DNA from: Camellia lanceoleosa
Taxonomy: Eukaryota; Streptophyta; Magnoliopsida; Ericales; Theaceae
Length of the DNA: 64,000 nucleotides
Reading direction: 5' to 3'
Assembly (NCBI GenBank): GCA_025200525.1
Contig: CM045761.1
Span: 61,908,009-61,972,008 of the forward strand
Shown here: positions 20,735-31,149 of the stretch, in pieces
How the letters are laid out: each line of letters begins with the position of its first letter
Numbering within the stretch: the first letter of the stretch is position 1
Program-made: the position numbers and the translations under genes
Notes under the pieces: model-generated
Seen by the model: only the letters and a program-made list of their open reading frames with translations
Told to the model about the DNA's origin: nothing
The model's database searches: none

Positions 20735-23607
20735 TCAGGATCGAGAGGCCCTTTTCGTTCTCTTATTAGGCATGGACTCAGAACTATCGCCATCAGTGCC
20801 GCTGTCAGAGCCCTCCGTGTCTGAGCTAGCTACTGAACCGGTCTCAGCATCACCCCCGCCCTTAGAATCTGAGCCAGCATCGCTCTCTCCATCCTCAAAT
20901 GACTCTGACTGTGGACTCGCTACCTCCTCATCCTCACTCGTCTCATCATCATCATCTGGAATGGGCTCTGAAGGGCCACTCTCATCACGGGTGCCCCTAA
21001 CTCTACCTCGGCTGTGAGCCGGAGTCTCCCATCTCCCTCTCTCTATTGCCGAAGGAGGTGTTGATGGTCCCGCTGCAGCTTCCGCTAGAACATCCAATGT
21101 GCCTAGGATCTGAAGAGGGGAGTTTGTCAAATACATCAGCTACAGTGTATACCTATCGCAAAGAGATGCAGTGCAAAATGCAGAGATTGAGTGCAGTGTT
21201 TCAGTTATAGTGTTTGAGTGCAGTGTTTCAGATACAGTGTTTGAATGCAGTGCTCAAGTGCAATGTGTCAGATTAGTGTAGTGTGGAACAGATTATGTTT
21301 AAAATGTTGATGTATCGGCAAAAAATTTATAGCATGAAGTGCAAACTAAAATAAATTACCAGAATCTTGTAGAGGTTGAGCAGGTTCATGTTCTTCTACA
21401 CCATCTCCGTCAGGGAAGCCACTAGCTCAAGGGCTTGGCCGATGTACTCTATGGTTGCTTGCAAGTGTGATGAGAAGATTAGTGTTCTATAAAGCATAAC
21501 TGAAATGAAGTAAATATGCAAAATAAAAAGTATGGTACATACCAAAGTAGGGCCTCGAACCCCTACAAGCTCATGCCCGGCTGGCGTAGGCTCAATGGGA
21601 ATCTCGCAAGCCTCCCCGGAATGTCGCAGGTAGGTGAGTGTGGTAAGCAGCTCTGGCCACCCAGTCCTTTGTCTCGCCCCAGAACCTCTCCTACCATGGG
21701 TCCTGGTCGCCCCAGCCCCTCTGTCTCTCTCTTCTGCAGCTGGAGCCCTCAGTCTCTCATCTCCACGGACCCCGATTAGAGGGGGCATAAGGTATGTCTA
21801 GATGAAGACTGTGTAGTCACCCTCGATTTGGAAGAAGTCGGCGTCCTAGCCTAGGGTGAAATCAATCATCTCCTTGGAAATATACCGCTCTGTGACCCTC
21901 ATGTATGTCAGAGGTGGCATTAGAACTACCGACTCGGGCAAGCCGATGGTCTGACGCAAGAACCGCTCCCCTAAGAACCACGCTCGACAAATTGGGCCCT
22001 CGAGTAGGATCCGAAAGCGAGAAGCCTCTCAGGCACCAACGAATTGATCCCGAACTCCCTCAGGCATCGTCGCCCAGGGTTGCCAAGTAATCTGTAAATA
22101 GAGAAGGTACAGATTGTTAGTTATCATCAGATATTACAATATGAGTCAGAATCGAAGGAAAACGGAAATAAACAGAGAATCTTGAGTTACTTTACCCGCG
22201 GTCACGGTATCGAAGTGTCAACAAAAGAAGGAGAAGGACTCCCGAGATCTCCGCTGGCATCTCCCCGTCGTACCGGTGAGAGTACAACACGACAAGTGGC
22301 ATCTCCACCTCTGGCTCTGGGGCAAGTCTCGGAAAGTAGACGTACATCCATAGCTACAGAAAGTGGAGAGGGCAATAGTGAGTATACAATGTACAGAATA
22401 TGTAAAGCAAAAAGCAGACTGTGCATGTGCGGTGTACAGTGTGTGCAATGTACAAAATATGTAAAGCAGAAAGCAGATTGTGCGTGTGCGATGTACAGTA
22501 TGTGCAGTGTACAGAGTATATAAAGTAGAAAACTGATTGTACGTGTACAGTATGTAGTGTGTGTGCAGTATCCAGAGAATGTTAATCAAAAAACGCAACA
22601 CGAAATGCAAAACAAAGAAGTAAGGTATACCTCCCAGGCCCTCTAGTAGCCTCTTATCAGATGCCCGCTCCTACGAGAGGTTGAGCTCACGTACTAGTAC
22701 AAGGTGGCCAAGCCAGCACCGCCCCAATCATAGAGCCGAACTCGAGACAGGTCCACCAAAGCACTCAGAAGATATAACCCAACGGTGTTCGCCCGGTCGG
22801 TGAACAGGGTAGTGCCAAAGAGAAACATCAGGAAACCTCGAGCATACTACTCGGTCTCCTCTCGGGTCACTAGCGCCGTTCCTCTGTAGTAATCTGCGAA
22901 CCATGTGTATCAAACAGGTAAATCTGAGCGGCTTCTCACTCGCCCATATCAGTGTCATAAGGAATCAGATGACCCCCTACCTTTATGCCGGTGAGCACTG
23001 AGAAGTTGAAGGGAGTCATCCTCATCTCCCCTACAGTAGAGAAGTGAAAGGAATCGGTAGTATCCCATCACCTCTCTACCAAAGCTCCTAGCAAAGGCCA
23101 GCTCGCTATAAGGCGTGAGAGCCCTATGCAGAATGAGCCGAAGACGGCCTCGTTGATGATATGACGGACTGTGTCGGGAAACTCCATGTACCACTCACTC
23201 GCAGAGATGGTCTCGTATCCTCGAGTGGCGTGTGAATCTCCCTATAAGCAGGACAAGCAAATGCAAGGTAGTGTAAGAAATACAGTGCATAAATGTGTTT
23301 AGGATGAACAGATGAAAGACAATGTGAGCTATGCAAGAAATGCAACATACATTGTGAAAAATGAAGAAGAAATGTATACCTTGGAGGCACCATGAGATAA
23401 ACGTGACTCCGGTTCACGTAGTAGGAGGTCCTTCGGTGCGTCTCACGCAAACCCCCTAAATTGACGAATACTAACGGGCGGTAGCACGTGTATCTCGAGA
23501 TGATACGCCACCGGGTCAAAAGGTCGAATGTTGAGTGGTAGTGGCTCGAACTCCGGATCCACCTCCATCTCCGGAGAAGCTTCGTCATGTGGAATGTCGT
23601 CTGCCAT
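20735..23607 (-). pseudogene. Antisense plant mobile domain (PMD) gene in element A, six inferred exons
   Basis: A captured or resident host-type gene, antisense to the element. Exons inferred from frame, homology and GT-AG sites: 23607-23380, 23241-22631, 22353-22196, 22091-21543, about 21457-21360 and 21109-20735 (about 2.0 kb coding, roughly 670 codons). Exon 1 starts MADDIPHDEASPEMEVD. Exon 2 carries the PMD core: EWYMEFPDTVRHIINEAVFG, the GEMRMTPFNFSVLTGIKVGG block, YDTDMGE and LYDWGGAGLATLY. Exon 4 has RAWFLGERFLRQTIGLPESV. The last exon is an acidic Ser/Asp/Glu tail ending PNKRTKRASRS, a possible nuclear signal. Several stops (TGG to TGA in exon 2, TAG at expected Gln or Trp codons) and one frameshift inactivate it. 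PMD proteins such as MAIN and MAIL1 act in the nucleus; antisense PMD ORFs in Tat elements are known in general. Confidence 0.8.
22354..22630. repeat. Short tandem repeats in PMD intron
   Basis: The intron between exons 2 and 3 is largely an imperfect array of a unit near 55 bp, with GTGTACAGTGTGTGCA and ATGTAAAGCAGAAAGCAGA-like parts. A similar GTGTTTGAGTGCAGTG array lies in a later intron at about 21165-21260. Confidence 0.7.
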
Positions 23608-24288
23608 CTCAAGAGAAAATGAGAAAATGGTCGAAAATGTGGAAAAAGGGCGAGGAATGCCAAAAGTCACCAAAGGTCAACTCTCAAAATGAGAAAATGG
23701 AAGAAAATGATGGAGTCCGGGAAAGGGCACCGAATCCAAGAGAAACTTAGGGAAAACAAATCCCAAGTGGTGGAAATCAAGAAGGAAGTACCGAAGTCAC
23801 TTTTTAATCGGTTCAAAACGGAGTGTGCGAAGAGGTTTTAGCGAATCGAATGATCGTGGGGTGTTTGAAAACACATATAAAGTGTGGATCAGAAGGAGAA
23901 AAGTGTCTAGAGAGGGAAGGGAATGATTTTCGGCAATGGAAAAGTGCAGAAATGAGGGTTGAAGCCCTACACTTAAAGACCCGTAGTGAAATGCTAAAAC
24001 TACCCTGAAACTGTCATCGGTGGCCGACCGGCCACCAGTGGTGGCCGATGGCTTCCCAAAGTGGCCAGCATACCTCCAATGCTCTCCCTTTGTGTTTTTC
24101 TGTTGTTTTGTGCCCTCATCCCTCAAGAGAATGCTAAGAGAGTTCACGTTTAAGCTCAAATGGCCTTTGCGGAAGCTCCGGGCCATGTCTGCGATGTGAG
24201 GTGCTCAACACGAACGAGGTGTATCCTTTAAACTTGTTGTGACCTCTCCGAGAGGAAAGTTGGAGGTTGCGATCGAGTCAGTTTTGTT
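23608..24288. other. Upstream region of the antisense PMD gene
   Basis: No intact gene. On the minus strand a TATA-like CTTTATATGTG lies at about 23873-23883, some 270 bp before the inferred PMD start. A GGCC palindrome cluster (GGTGGCCGACCGGCCACC and partial units) lies at 24019-24069. Both could belong to the antisense gene's promoter; this is inference. Confidence 0.5.
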
Positions 24289-24476
24289 CTCGCATAGAAA
24301 ATGCTTGCATTCATTGCATTGTATATGCTCTTCACCTCGTATAGAAAATGTTCATATTCATTGCATTGTATATGCTCTTCGCCTCGCATAGAAAATGCTC
24401 GTATTCATTGCATTGTATATGCTCTTCACCTCACATAGAAAATGCTCGTGTTCATTACATTGTATGTGCTCTCATG
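24289..24476. repeat. Tandem array T1, 47-bp unit, four copies
   Basis: Four consecutive 47-bp units starting at 24289, 24336, 24383 and 24430, each beginning CTCGCATAGAAAATGCTC or close to it. They lie in the untranslated tail between pol and the 3' LTR of element A. Confidence 0.9.
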
Positions 24477-24760
24477 TTCACATAAAAATGTTTGTGTCTC
24501 TTGCATAGAACATGCATTTGCTACCCTCGCATGGAACATGCATTCATTAATCTTGCATAGAATGTGCATTGTTGTTATTTCGCATAGAACGTGCATTCGC
24601 CACATTTGCATAGAATATGCGCTTCTCACATTTGCATAGAACATGCATTCGGTATATAGAACATGTTGTTAATCGTGCATAGAACGTGCTTCCAAATACA
24701 TTTGCATAGAACATGCCTTAACATTATTGCAACTGTGCATAGAACATGTATTCTTATTGT
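24477..24760. repeat. Degenerate array T2 of GCATAGAACATGCAT units
   Basis: About nine irregular copies of GCATAGAACATGCATTC spaced about 30-40 bp apart, clearly related to the CATAGAAAATG core of T1. It appears to be an older, diverged extension of the same array. Confidence 0.8.
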
Positions 24761-24794
24761 ATTGTACCTGTTAAGTTTCTTTCTTATGCAGGCA

Positions 24795-24907
24795 CAATAT
24801 TGTATGTATGGTTCATTCAAAGCTGGTGCAACCAGACGATATTGTATGTACAGTTCATTCAAAGCTAGTGTAACCAAACAATATTGTATGTATGGTTCAT
24901 TCAAAGG
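24795..24907. repeat. Tandem array T2b, 42-bp unit
   Basis: Two full and one partial unit of 42 bp starting CAATATTGTATGTATGG at 24795, 24837 and 24879. Confidence 0.85.
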
Positions 24908-24940
24908 AACTCTAGGTAAGATCATTCCTATCCCTTGAAC

Positions 24941-25690
24941 ACCTTGTTTTGGTTAGAAACACTCGGGTATGCCCGATGTTTACACCACACCCTACTTTGG
25001 TTAGAAACACTCGGGTACGCCCGATGTTTACACCACACCTTGCTTTGGTTAGAAGCATTTGGACGTGTTCCTGATGCTTATACCACCCTCCTGGTTAGAA
25101 GCGTTTGGACGTGTTCCTGATGCTTATATCATCCTCCTGGTTAGAAGCCTTTAGAACTTGTTTCGACGCTTATACCACCTTGCTTTGGTTAAAAACATCG
25201 AGACGTGCTCCGATGTTTATACCCCCCCCCCCTTTTGGTTAGAAACATTTGGACGTGTTCCTGATGCTTATACCACCCTTCTGGTTAGAAGCATTTGGAT
25301 GTGTTCCTGATGCTTATACCACCTTGCTTTGGTTAGAAACATCGAGACGTGCTCCGATGTTTATACCACCCCGTAGTTAGAAGCATTTGGACGTGTTCCT
25401 TATGCTTATACCACCCTGCTTTGGTTAGAAACATTGGGATGCGTCCCGATGCTTATACCGCCCCCTCCCCGGTGTTCATACCACCCTCTCTTCCTCTCAC
25501 GTGCGACGTGTTAAGACGCTTCTGGTTAAAAGCATTCGGAAGGACTCCAATGCTTATACCGCTCTTTGCTTTGGTTGCATAATATCTGGATGTGTTTCAA
25601 TTGTTATTACTATTCTCTTTGGTTTGGAACATTAGGGTGTGTCCTTATGTTCACGCCATCTCTCTCCTCGCGTGTGCCACACATTGGGAT
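24941..25690. repeat. Tandem array T3, about 46-48 bp unit, roughly 14 copies
   Basis: Units begin TTTGGTTAGAAACA or GGTTAGAAGC and continue with a palindrome-like part such as CGGGTATGCCCG, then ATGTTTACACCAC. Later units vary more. Tandem arrays before the 3' LTR are a known habit of Tat/Ogre elements. Confidence 0.88.
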
Positions 25691-26122
25691 TTTGTTTCAC
25701 ACCTCGAGTGCGCCTGAGGGTGTTGTTCTTTGCCTTTCCTACGTAATGCGTGGTTAAGCCTGCATAATTTTCTTATATCCTTTCTGCATGAAATGTGATT
25801 TGGTTCATGTTTACTTGCTTATGTATAAGTTGCTGTAGCATTTCTTTGCATGGCATTGGCATCTTGATGTTTCATTGCAATTTCATTGCATGATCATAAG
25901 TTATGTTCTGCATCGTGCATGTTATTCGCATCTTGCCCCTGAACTACGCCAGTTTGATTCCTTGCAAAAGGATACGTAGGCAGCCTGCGGGCACAACCAT
26001 TCTTTGTTTTTGACTTGCTTGTTTTTCCAAGTCTTTGGCCTTGTCAAAAATGGGTCGTTTCTGGGCTTTAACATTCACTCACGTCATTTTATGACTTCCG
26101 AGTTCTGTCAAAGAGGGGCAAC
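25691..26122 (+). other. Tail end of element A with second GAACTACG motif and polypurine tract
   Basis: No gene. The motif GAACTACG-N-TTTGATTCC-N-GGATACGTAGGCAGCC is at 25941-25985. The purine tract AAAGAGGGGCAAC at 26110-26122 directly precedes the LTR start TGTAGACACC. Confidence 0.8.
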
Positions 26123-26514
26123 TGTAGACACCTCATTTTTGACCATCCTCGAGACTTAGACGTCATCGTTTGAACACTCGATGATTTCGCATGCTCGTGT
26201 TTGTTTTAAGCGTCTAAAGTTCTTGGTGGAGTGCCTTGCCTTCGAGCCTCTTAGCTTGTTTGTTTTATGCTCAGTTGTGGACCAAGAGCTTATTGTTTCA
26301 AATCTGGAGTAGAAGATGGCCTGTTGGCCATCCCCATAGTTCATCGGCCATGGCTTGTGCCTGTCGACCATCAGTGGTGGCCGGTCGATTACACTGATGG
26401 CCGGTCGGCCATTGGTGATGGCCGGCCGGCCATTGGTGATGGCCGGCTGCCATTTTTCTCCTTTTTTAGATATTTATTTGCCAACTGTGCCAGTTGTTAC
26501 TCACTAATGTGCAT

Positions 26515-26573
26515 CTCCATACACGTGTATAGAAGGATGAATACAAGCTCTAAGCTTGTTTTTCTATATATAA
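26515..26573 (+). promoter_or_regulatory. LTR promoter of element A: palindromic G-box and TATA box
   Basis: CATACACGTGTAT contains the G-box CACGTG at 26522-26527; TATATATAA follows at 26565-26573. Downstream lies a GGGGGTCTCTCCCCC inverted repeat and a (CT)n tract. The G-box/TATA pair recurs in two of the three solo LTRs. Confidence 0.7.
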
Positions 26574-27050
26574 GGGGGTCTCTCCCCCATTTTGAGAGGT
26601 TAGATAATTTGGAGCAAAATTCTCTCTCTCTCTCTCTCTCTCTAGAATTCTCTTTCTCTCTTCTTATTTTGTGTCTTCTAGTTGATTTCCTCTACACTTT
26701 TGCACATAAGCTCTTAACCAAACACCACCCCCTTGGAGCTAAGGTTTCTTGGAGATTTATTTGAGTCTTGAAAGAGGTTTTGAGCTTGAATTTGTGGTTG
26801 AAGTGCTCTTTGCTTCAAAGGTATTAAATCTATCTTGTTCAAGCTTATTGTGTATACTTGATTTACCATCTTTTTCAACTGCTTTAAGGTTGTTTTTGAG
26901 GTATAAAAAATTCTATTTTTTAGGCATAAATATAGTAGTTTGAGTCTTTGTGAGCTAGGAGGTTGTTCTCTCCCTTTTTGGTCTCTTTGCTTGTAAAGCC
27001 TTTTGTGCCATTTTCTCTCACATTTAAATCAAACCTTCTGGATCTTTTAA

Positions 27051-27124
27051 CCACTACAAAACAATGTTATTTCAGTGGCAAAAACTTTGTTTTGAAGTCC
27101 AAAATTGGAGGGGTTATCCTCCCC
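27051..27124 (+). other. Double stem-loop in LTR leader (element A copy)
   Basis: Hairpin 1: CCACT...AGTGG at 27051-27078 (worn). Hairpin 2: GGAGGGGTTATCCTCCCC at 27107-27124. They lie about 480-540 nt after the TATA box. Four other LTRs in the window carry the same pair. Confidence 0.65.
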
Positions 27125-29987
27125 TTCTTGTGTTTCACTTGTATGACTAGTTAGCTTCACACGGTAGCATGTTTTTGTAGCCTAACTCAACTTATTTCCA
27201 ACATATTTTTGCCTTTGATTTTGACTGTTTTTGGTTTGTTTTGGGCTGCTTTGGCCATGTGAGTCGTGTTTTGCATAGTTGTTGTGTAAATGCCTACACT
27301 AGTTTAGTGTTTTGGGCCTTCAAATATGATTTGCTTGAGAGGTTTGCATGTTGTGGTGCCTTTTTACATGTAATTTCAATGTATATAGCTTTGTCACATG
27401 CTCATTTGTTTCACTCTTTCATTGCTTTTGAGAGTTTCTTTTGAGTCTTATTTGCAAGCCAACATGCGAGCATGTTTTTTCTAGTATTTTGTACCTTAAT
27501 CTTAGCATGATTTTGCCACTATTTTGGCTGGTCTCAGCTCTGTTTTGAGCTGGTTTGGCCCTTTGAGGCTCGTATTGTGTGGTTGTGATGCAACCGCTTT
27601 CACTAGCTTAATGTGTTAGGTTTTTTTAGCATGAATTGCATGAGTTGCTTAGATGTTATAGTGTCATTTTGCACTCCATTTCAGCACTAAAATATCTGCA
27701 ACCTCCCTCATTTCATCACTTTTTTCATTTGCTTTAAGGGCTGGTTAGCCTTAGGGTTGTGTTTAAGCTTGAGATTGAGATTTGTGCTCAATGGTTTTAA
27801 TCCTCTTTTGAGGGTTTCTACTAACCAAAGGCATGATCTTTCTCTTGCCTTAAATCCGCCCTTGGTTGACACCTCTTCCATTAGAGGACACTCACCTTGG
27901 ACTTAATCAACTAAACAACGAGTTGGTAATGTAAAATGTCTAAACAAAAGTGGCAAGTAAAACTTGAGCAAGATAAGCATGTTGTGTTGCATTGCATGTG
28001 TTCAATCGGACGTTATATTGAACACAAGGAAGATTGGAGCATTTCATACTCAAAGTGATGAAATGAGCCAATCTCCTTGGTCTCCATTGCCTTTGATCGC
28101 ACATGATAAGGTGATGGTCTTGAGTCTTGTTTTTTTGCATACAACGAAGTTGTACCTCTTGGTTCTTTGGCCATCATGCATTGAAAATGCTTGGTTGGTG
28201 GTTTTGGAGCCAAGAATTACACTCATTTGACTTTGTGTAATGATAAGGAGGGTAATAGTACGCATATATTCCTTGGAATTCACTGTTTTGCCTCTATTTG
28301 CCCTTTGTTGTAGCAAAAAGGGAAGTCCAGGAAAGCAGTGGCCGACCGGCCACCATTGGTATCGGACCGGCCATAAATGAATTTTGCACCAGTGTGTTCT
28401 TGAGTTGAAGCAGAGGCATTTTGGGAGTTGACACAATTTTCAGAGATCAAATGAGTGCAAACAGAGGCATCCAAAGGCAAGGCGGTGGATTTTTAGAAGG
28501 AAGAAAATCGAGCATGCATGCATCCTTCGTTTTCCGAGGCCGTTTATTTAAATTGTCTAGCTAATTAGTTCATTAGCTTAGTCATTTTTGTAATTAATTA
28601 GTTAAGTGTTTAATTAATTAATTCAGTTTGTAATATTTTAATTAGCTAAGTTAGTTAATTAATTGTATTGTAATAGTTAGCTTAATTAACGTAGCTAGTT
28701 AGCTTATTCAGCGTAGCTAGTTAGCTTATTCATTCGGACCCTCCTTTGCAAGGGCACAATATTGTAATAAGTGTGCAAGCGTGTGTGCATGTCTTCCAAC
28801 CCCATGTCTTTCTTCCTATTACTTAACTGCTTTCGATGGTTAGTTTAGGGTCATTTTTCAATTAGCATACCTTATGCTCGCATATTTTCTTCATTCATTT
28901 GTCTTGCATGCACCGAGGCTCGGCACATCATTCAAACTGCATCGCAATTTCAATACCTTCTTTGAATACGTGTTTCAAAGCATGTTATCAAGTTGAATCA
29001 AATCATATGTCATATTAGTAGTCGAGCCTATTAATTGCATTATTGCATGTGTTGCATTAGGCATCTTGTATAGTTAGGATCATGCATCATTTCTAACTAG
29101 TTTTTGTTTTAGCTTAGAGTACTCGGTAAGCTTTTATGCTTTAGCATGCTTGCATGAGTGTGATTGCCATATTGCCATGTTTCGCATGCTTGCCATGAGA
29201 CTATGTACTTACTTTCTAAACTGCATGAATGCCTGTGGATGAAGGCTTTGTTGCTTGACTTAAGACAATTCAACGAATGTATGTTTTAAAGCCCACTTTG
29301 CGAAGTGGCAAATCATGTTTCAATCCCATCATGTTTGATAGCAAATTTGCGCTTTAGCCCACTTGAAGGTGGCAAATTCAAACCTTTTTTTGAAAACAAA
29401 CACAAGTGGAATTTGTTCCAATTCTTGCGACATAGTCTATACTTGCTTGTGTGTGTCACATAGTAAAATTAGCCAATAACCGAAATAAGAACACATGAGG
29501 TTTATAAAACAACATATCATGATTAGTAGAGGATGATCTTTTGATCAAATGAGCGAAGGTGCTCATTTCATGACCTTCCCCCTTCGTTCCTAAGTTCCCG
29601 AGCCGAGGCAACTTTGGTGATGATGAACACGTGACCTTTGACACGAGTCAAGGTTTCCTAAATTTTTCAAAAATAAAATATTTAGGTCGCGACTTTGTAA
29701 TCTGGCAAAGCAGTCTAGTTTTGGCATTATTTGATCTAGAATCAATTTTCCAAAATGATTTGCCGGATTGGACTCTTTGGTGTTTATCAGTTTCACATTG
29801 CACTTTGTGAAACTAGATCCAGAACCGTGATAGGAGTCCGAACTGTAGGACCAATTCGAGCTCTCTGAAAAAGGCGCACGAAAAAGTCGAGCTACAGCCC
29901 TTTTCTCACTTTTTTCCTTAACACACACCTCTCTATTCTTTAATCTCTCTTTTCTTTCATCCCTCCCCAAATATGGCTCATGGACAG

Positions 29988-30422
29988 GTTGAAGGTAGTG
30001 GATTCTTGCCCTCCATATTCAGCTCGAGGCTATCTCTTTCGCCAACGACTAGTGGATTTCCCGAACGAGGGATAGTGGTGCCATTGGATGTGCAATAGAT
30101 CTGCTGTTGACATTGCTTGGCATTGCCCCTGGTTTGATCTGCCCAAGATGAGTTACAGCATGACTCGACAAATTGGAATTCAGCTGGTTGGCTTGACACA
30201 CTGTGTATTCTACTTTCTGTTCCAGTTTAGGCGTTAGTTCGGACGCGACCAGACTTGCCCAGAAGAAGGGGTAGAGTACCCAGCTTCATTCCCAATTCGA
30301 GGTTCACAATTGGCTCGGTATCCCACTACGTGGGGGACGAGAGAGCTTCTGGATCCTACCCCTAGTTTCAACTGTGCACTTTCTGGCGAGTGCCTAACTT
30401 GGCTCAAAGATGAGGCATAAAC
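29988..30422 (+). pseudogene. DUF7745-like exon 2 in element B (antisense to B)
   Basis: Second exon of the same gene as 18932-19244 in A. The splice acceptor ATGGACAG ends at 29987, and element A is inserted in the intron upstream. Seen: DIAWHCPWFDLPKMSYSMTR, GIQLVGLTHCVFYF, FGRDQTCPEEG, then a longer C-terminus ending LTWLKDEA before TAA at 30420. Two in-frame TAG stops replace Trp (A has TGG) and Gln (A has CAG). Exon 1 is not in the window. Function unknown. Confidence 0.72.
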
Positions 30423-31149
30423 CAGGCCCACTTTAGCGTCAGGAGCTTCCACAAGCACAGGGAGGGAACGTAGGAACACCAGACTTATCTATGTCCCAAG
30501 TTTACTGCTTTGATCTTACTTTTCAAGTTTTCTTTTTGAATGTAATAAAAGCAACTTTAATTTGTATCGAGAGTTAGAGAACTTTGTATTGAAATCAATG
30601 AAATTGAAATTGTGGGCACTAAAAATTTTCCTTTTGGTCCAAAAATGGTCTAAGTTGTAAAAAGATTAATTTGAACAAAAATCAACTTTTATTAAAACTT
30701 TTCAAAACTATTTTCGATAAGGATCATAACTTGACACACATGGAATCTATTCTCGAGATGTACAACCCTAAATCAAAAAATAGAAAATTGCCCCTTGTCT
30801 GAATAGAACTGTAACCAGTTCTCTTAGAGTAAGGATCACAACCGAACTTTCAAATAACGAACAGACAAGGATGCCTTGATCAAACACATGGACACAGTTG
30901 ATTTTGAGGTGTTTACGGCCGAACTTCATAATGAAGTCGTCTACGTATCTCGAAAATAGGAATCAGGCCTTACGTAGTTCGGTTCGAGTTCACTCAAGTA
31001 TTAACTCTCTCCTTTTACGCTCTAACTTTTGCCAAGACCACCCTTTCTGGGTTTTCAATCTTGCGAGCTCAGTTTTTCTTTTTTCCAATTTTTTGTGCTC
31101 TAACTTTTGCCTAGGTCACCCTTCGGAGTTTTTGGCCTAGCGAGCATCT
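30423..31149 (-). other. Post-pol spacer of element B
   Basis: Counterpart of 18076-18800 in A. On the minus strand it carries GAACTACGTAAGG...GATACGTAG (about 30930-30985). No gene in the pol sense. Confidence 0.7.

Larger units (their letters stand above)
7831..29896 (+). mobile_element. Element A: Tat/Ogre-type Ty3/gypsy retrotransposon, plus strand
   Basis: A large decayed LTR retrotransposon. Seen: LTR copies 7831-9755 (left part displaced by chromovirus 1) and 26123-29896; a decayed primer site at 9761-9778; gag, protease, RT, RNase H, a second plant-type RNase H and integrase between 10747 and 18075; an 8-kb tail with antisense pseudogenes and tandem arrays; and a purine tract AAAGAGGGGCAAC just before the 3' LTR. 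The dual RNase H, the long LTRs beginning TGTAGACACC and the antisense accessory genes identify the Tat/Ogre group of plant elements. The internal region is about 16.4 kb. It is inserted in the intron of the antisense gene of element B; the right flank is gccct (29897-29901) and the left flank is outside the window. Confidence 0.93.
26123..29896 (+). repeat. 3' LTR of element A (3774 bp)
   Basis: Starts TGTAGACACCTC and ends GAGCTACA. It holds, in order: a GGCC palindrome cluster (26312-26453), a G-box (26522-26527), a TATA box (26565-26573), a (CT)n run (26613-26643), a pair of hairpins (27051-27078, 27107-27124), an uninterrupted copy of the chromovirus 1 target (gcatg, 27994-27998), a second GGCC cluster (28339-28374), an AT-rich block (28555-28730) and a conserved terminal kilobase shared with all related LTRs in the window. 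No protein gene. Confidence 0.93.

Noticed and set aside
23797..24186. 129-codon minus-strand frame upstream of the PMD gene
   Set aside because: No family resemblance, contains the GGCC cluster, and sits where an untranslated leader or promoter would be expected.
24289..25690. CRISPR-like look of regular repeats
   Set aside because: Units are contiguous without unique spacers, in a plant retrotransposon tail; these are ordinary tandem repeats.
26613..26643. (CT)n run as a notable element
   Set aside because: Simple microsatellite in the untranslated leader; similar CT runs occur in chromovirus LTRs and are common in plants.
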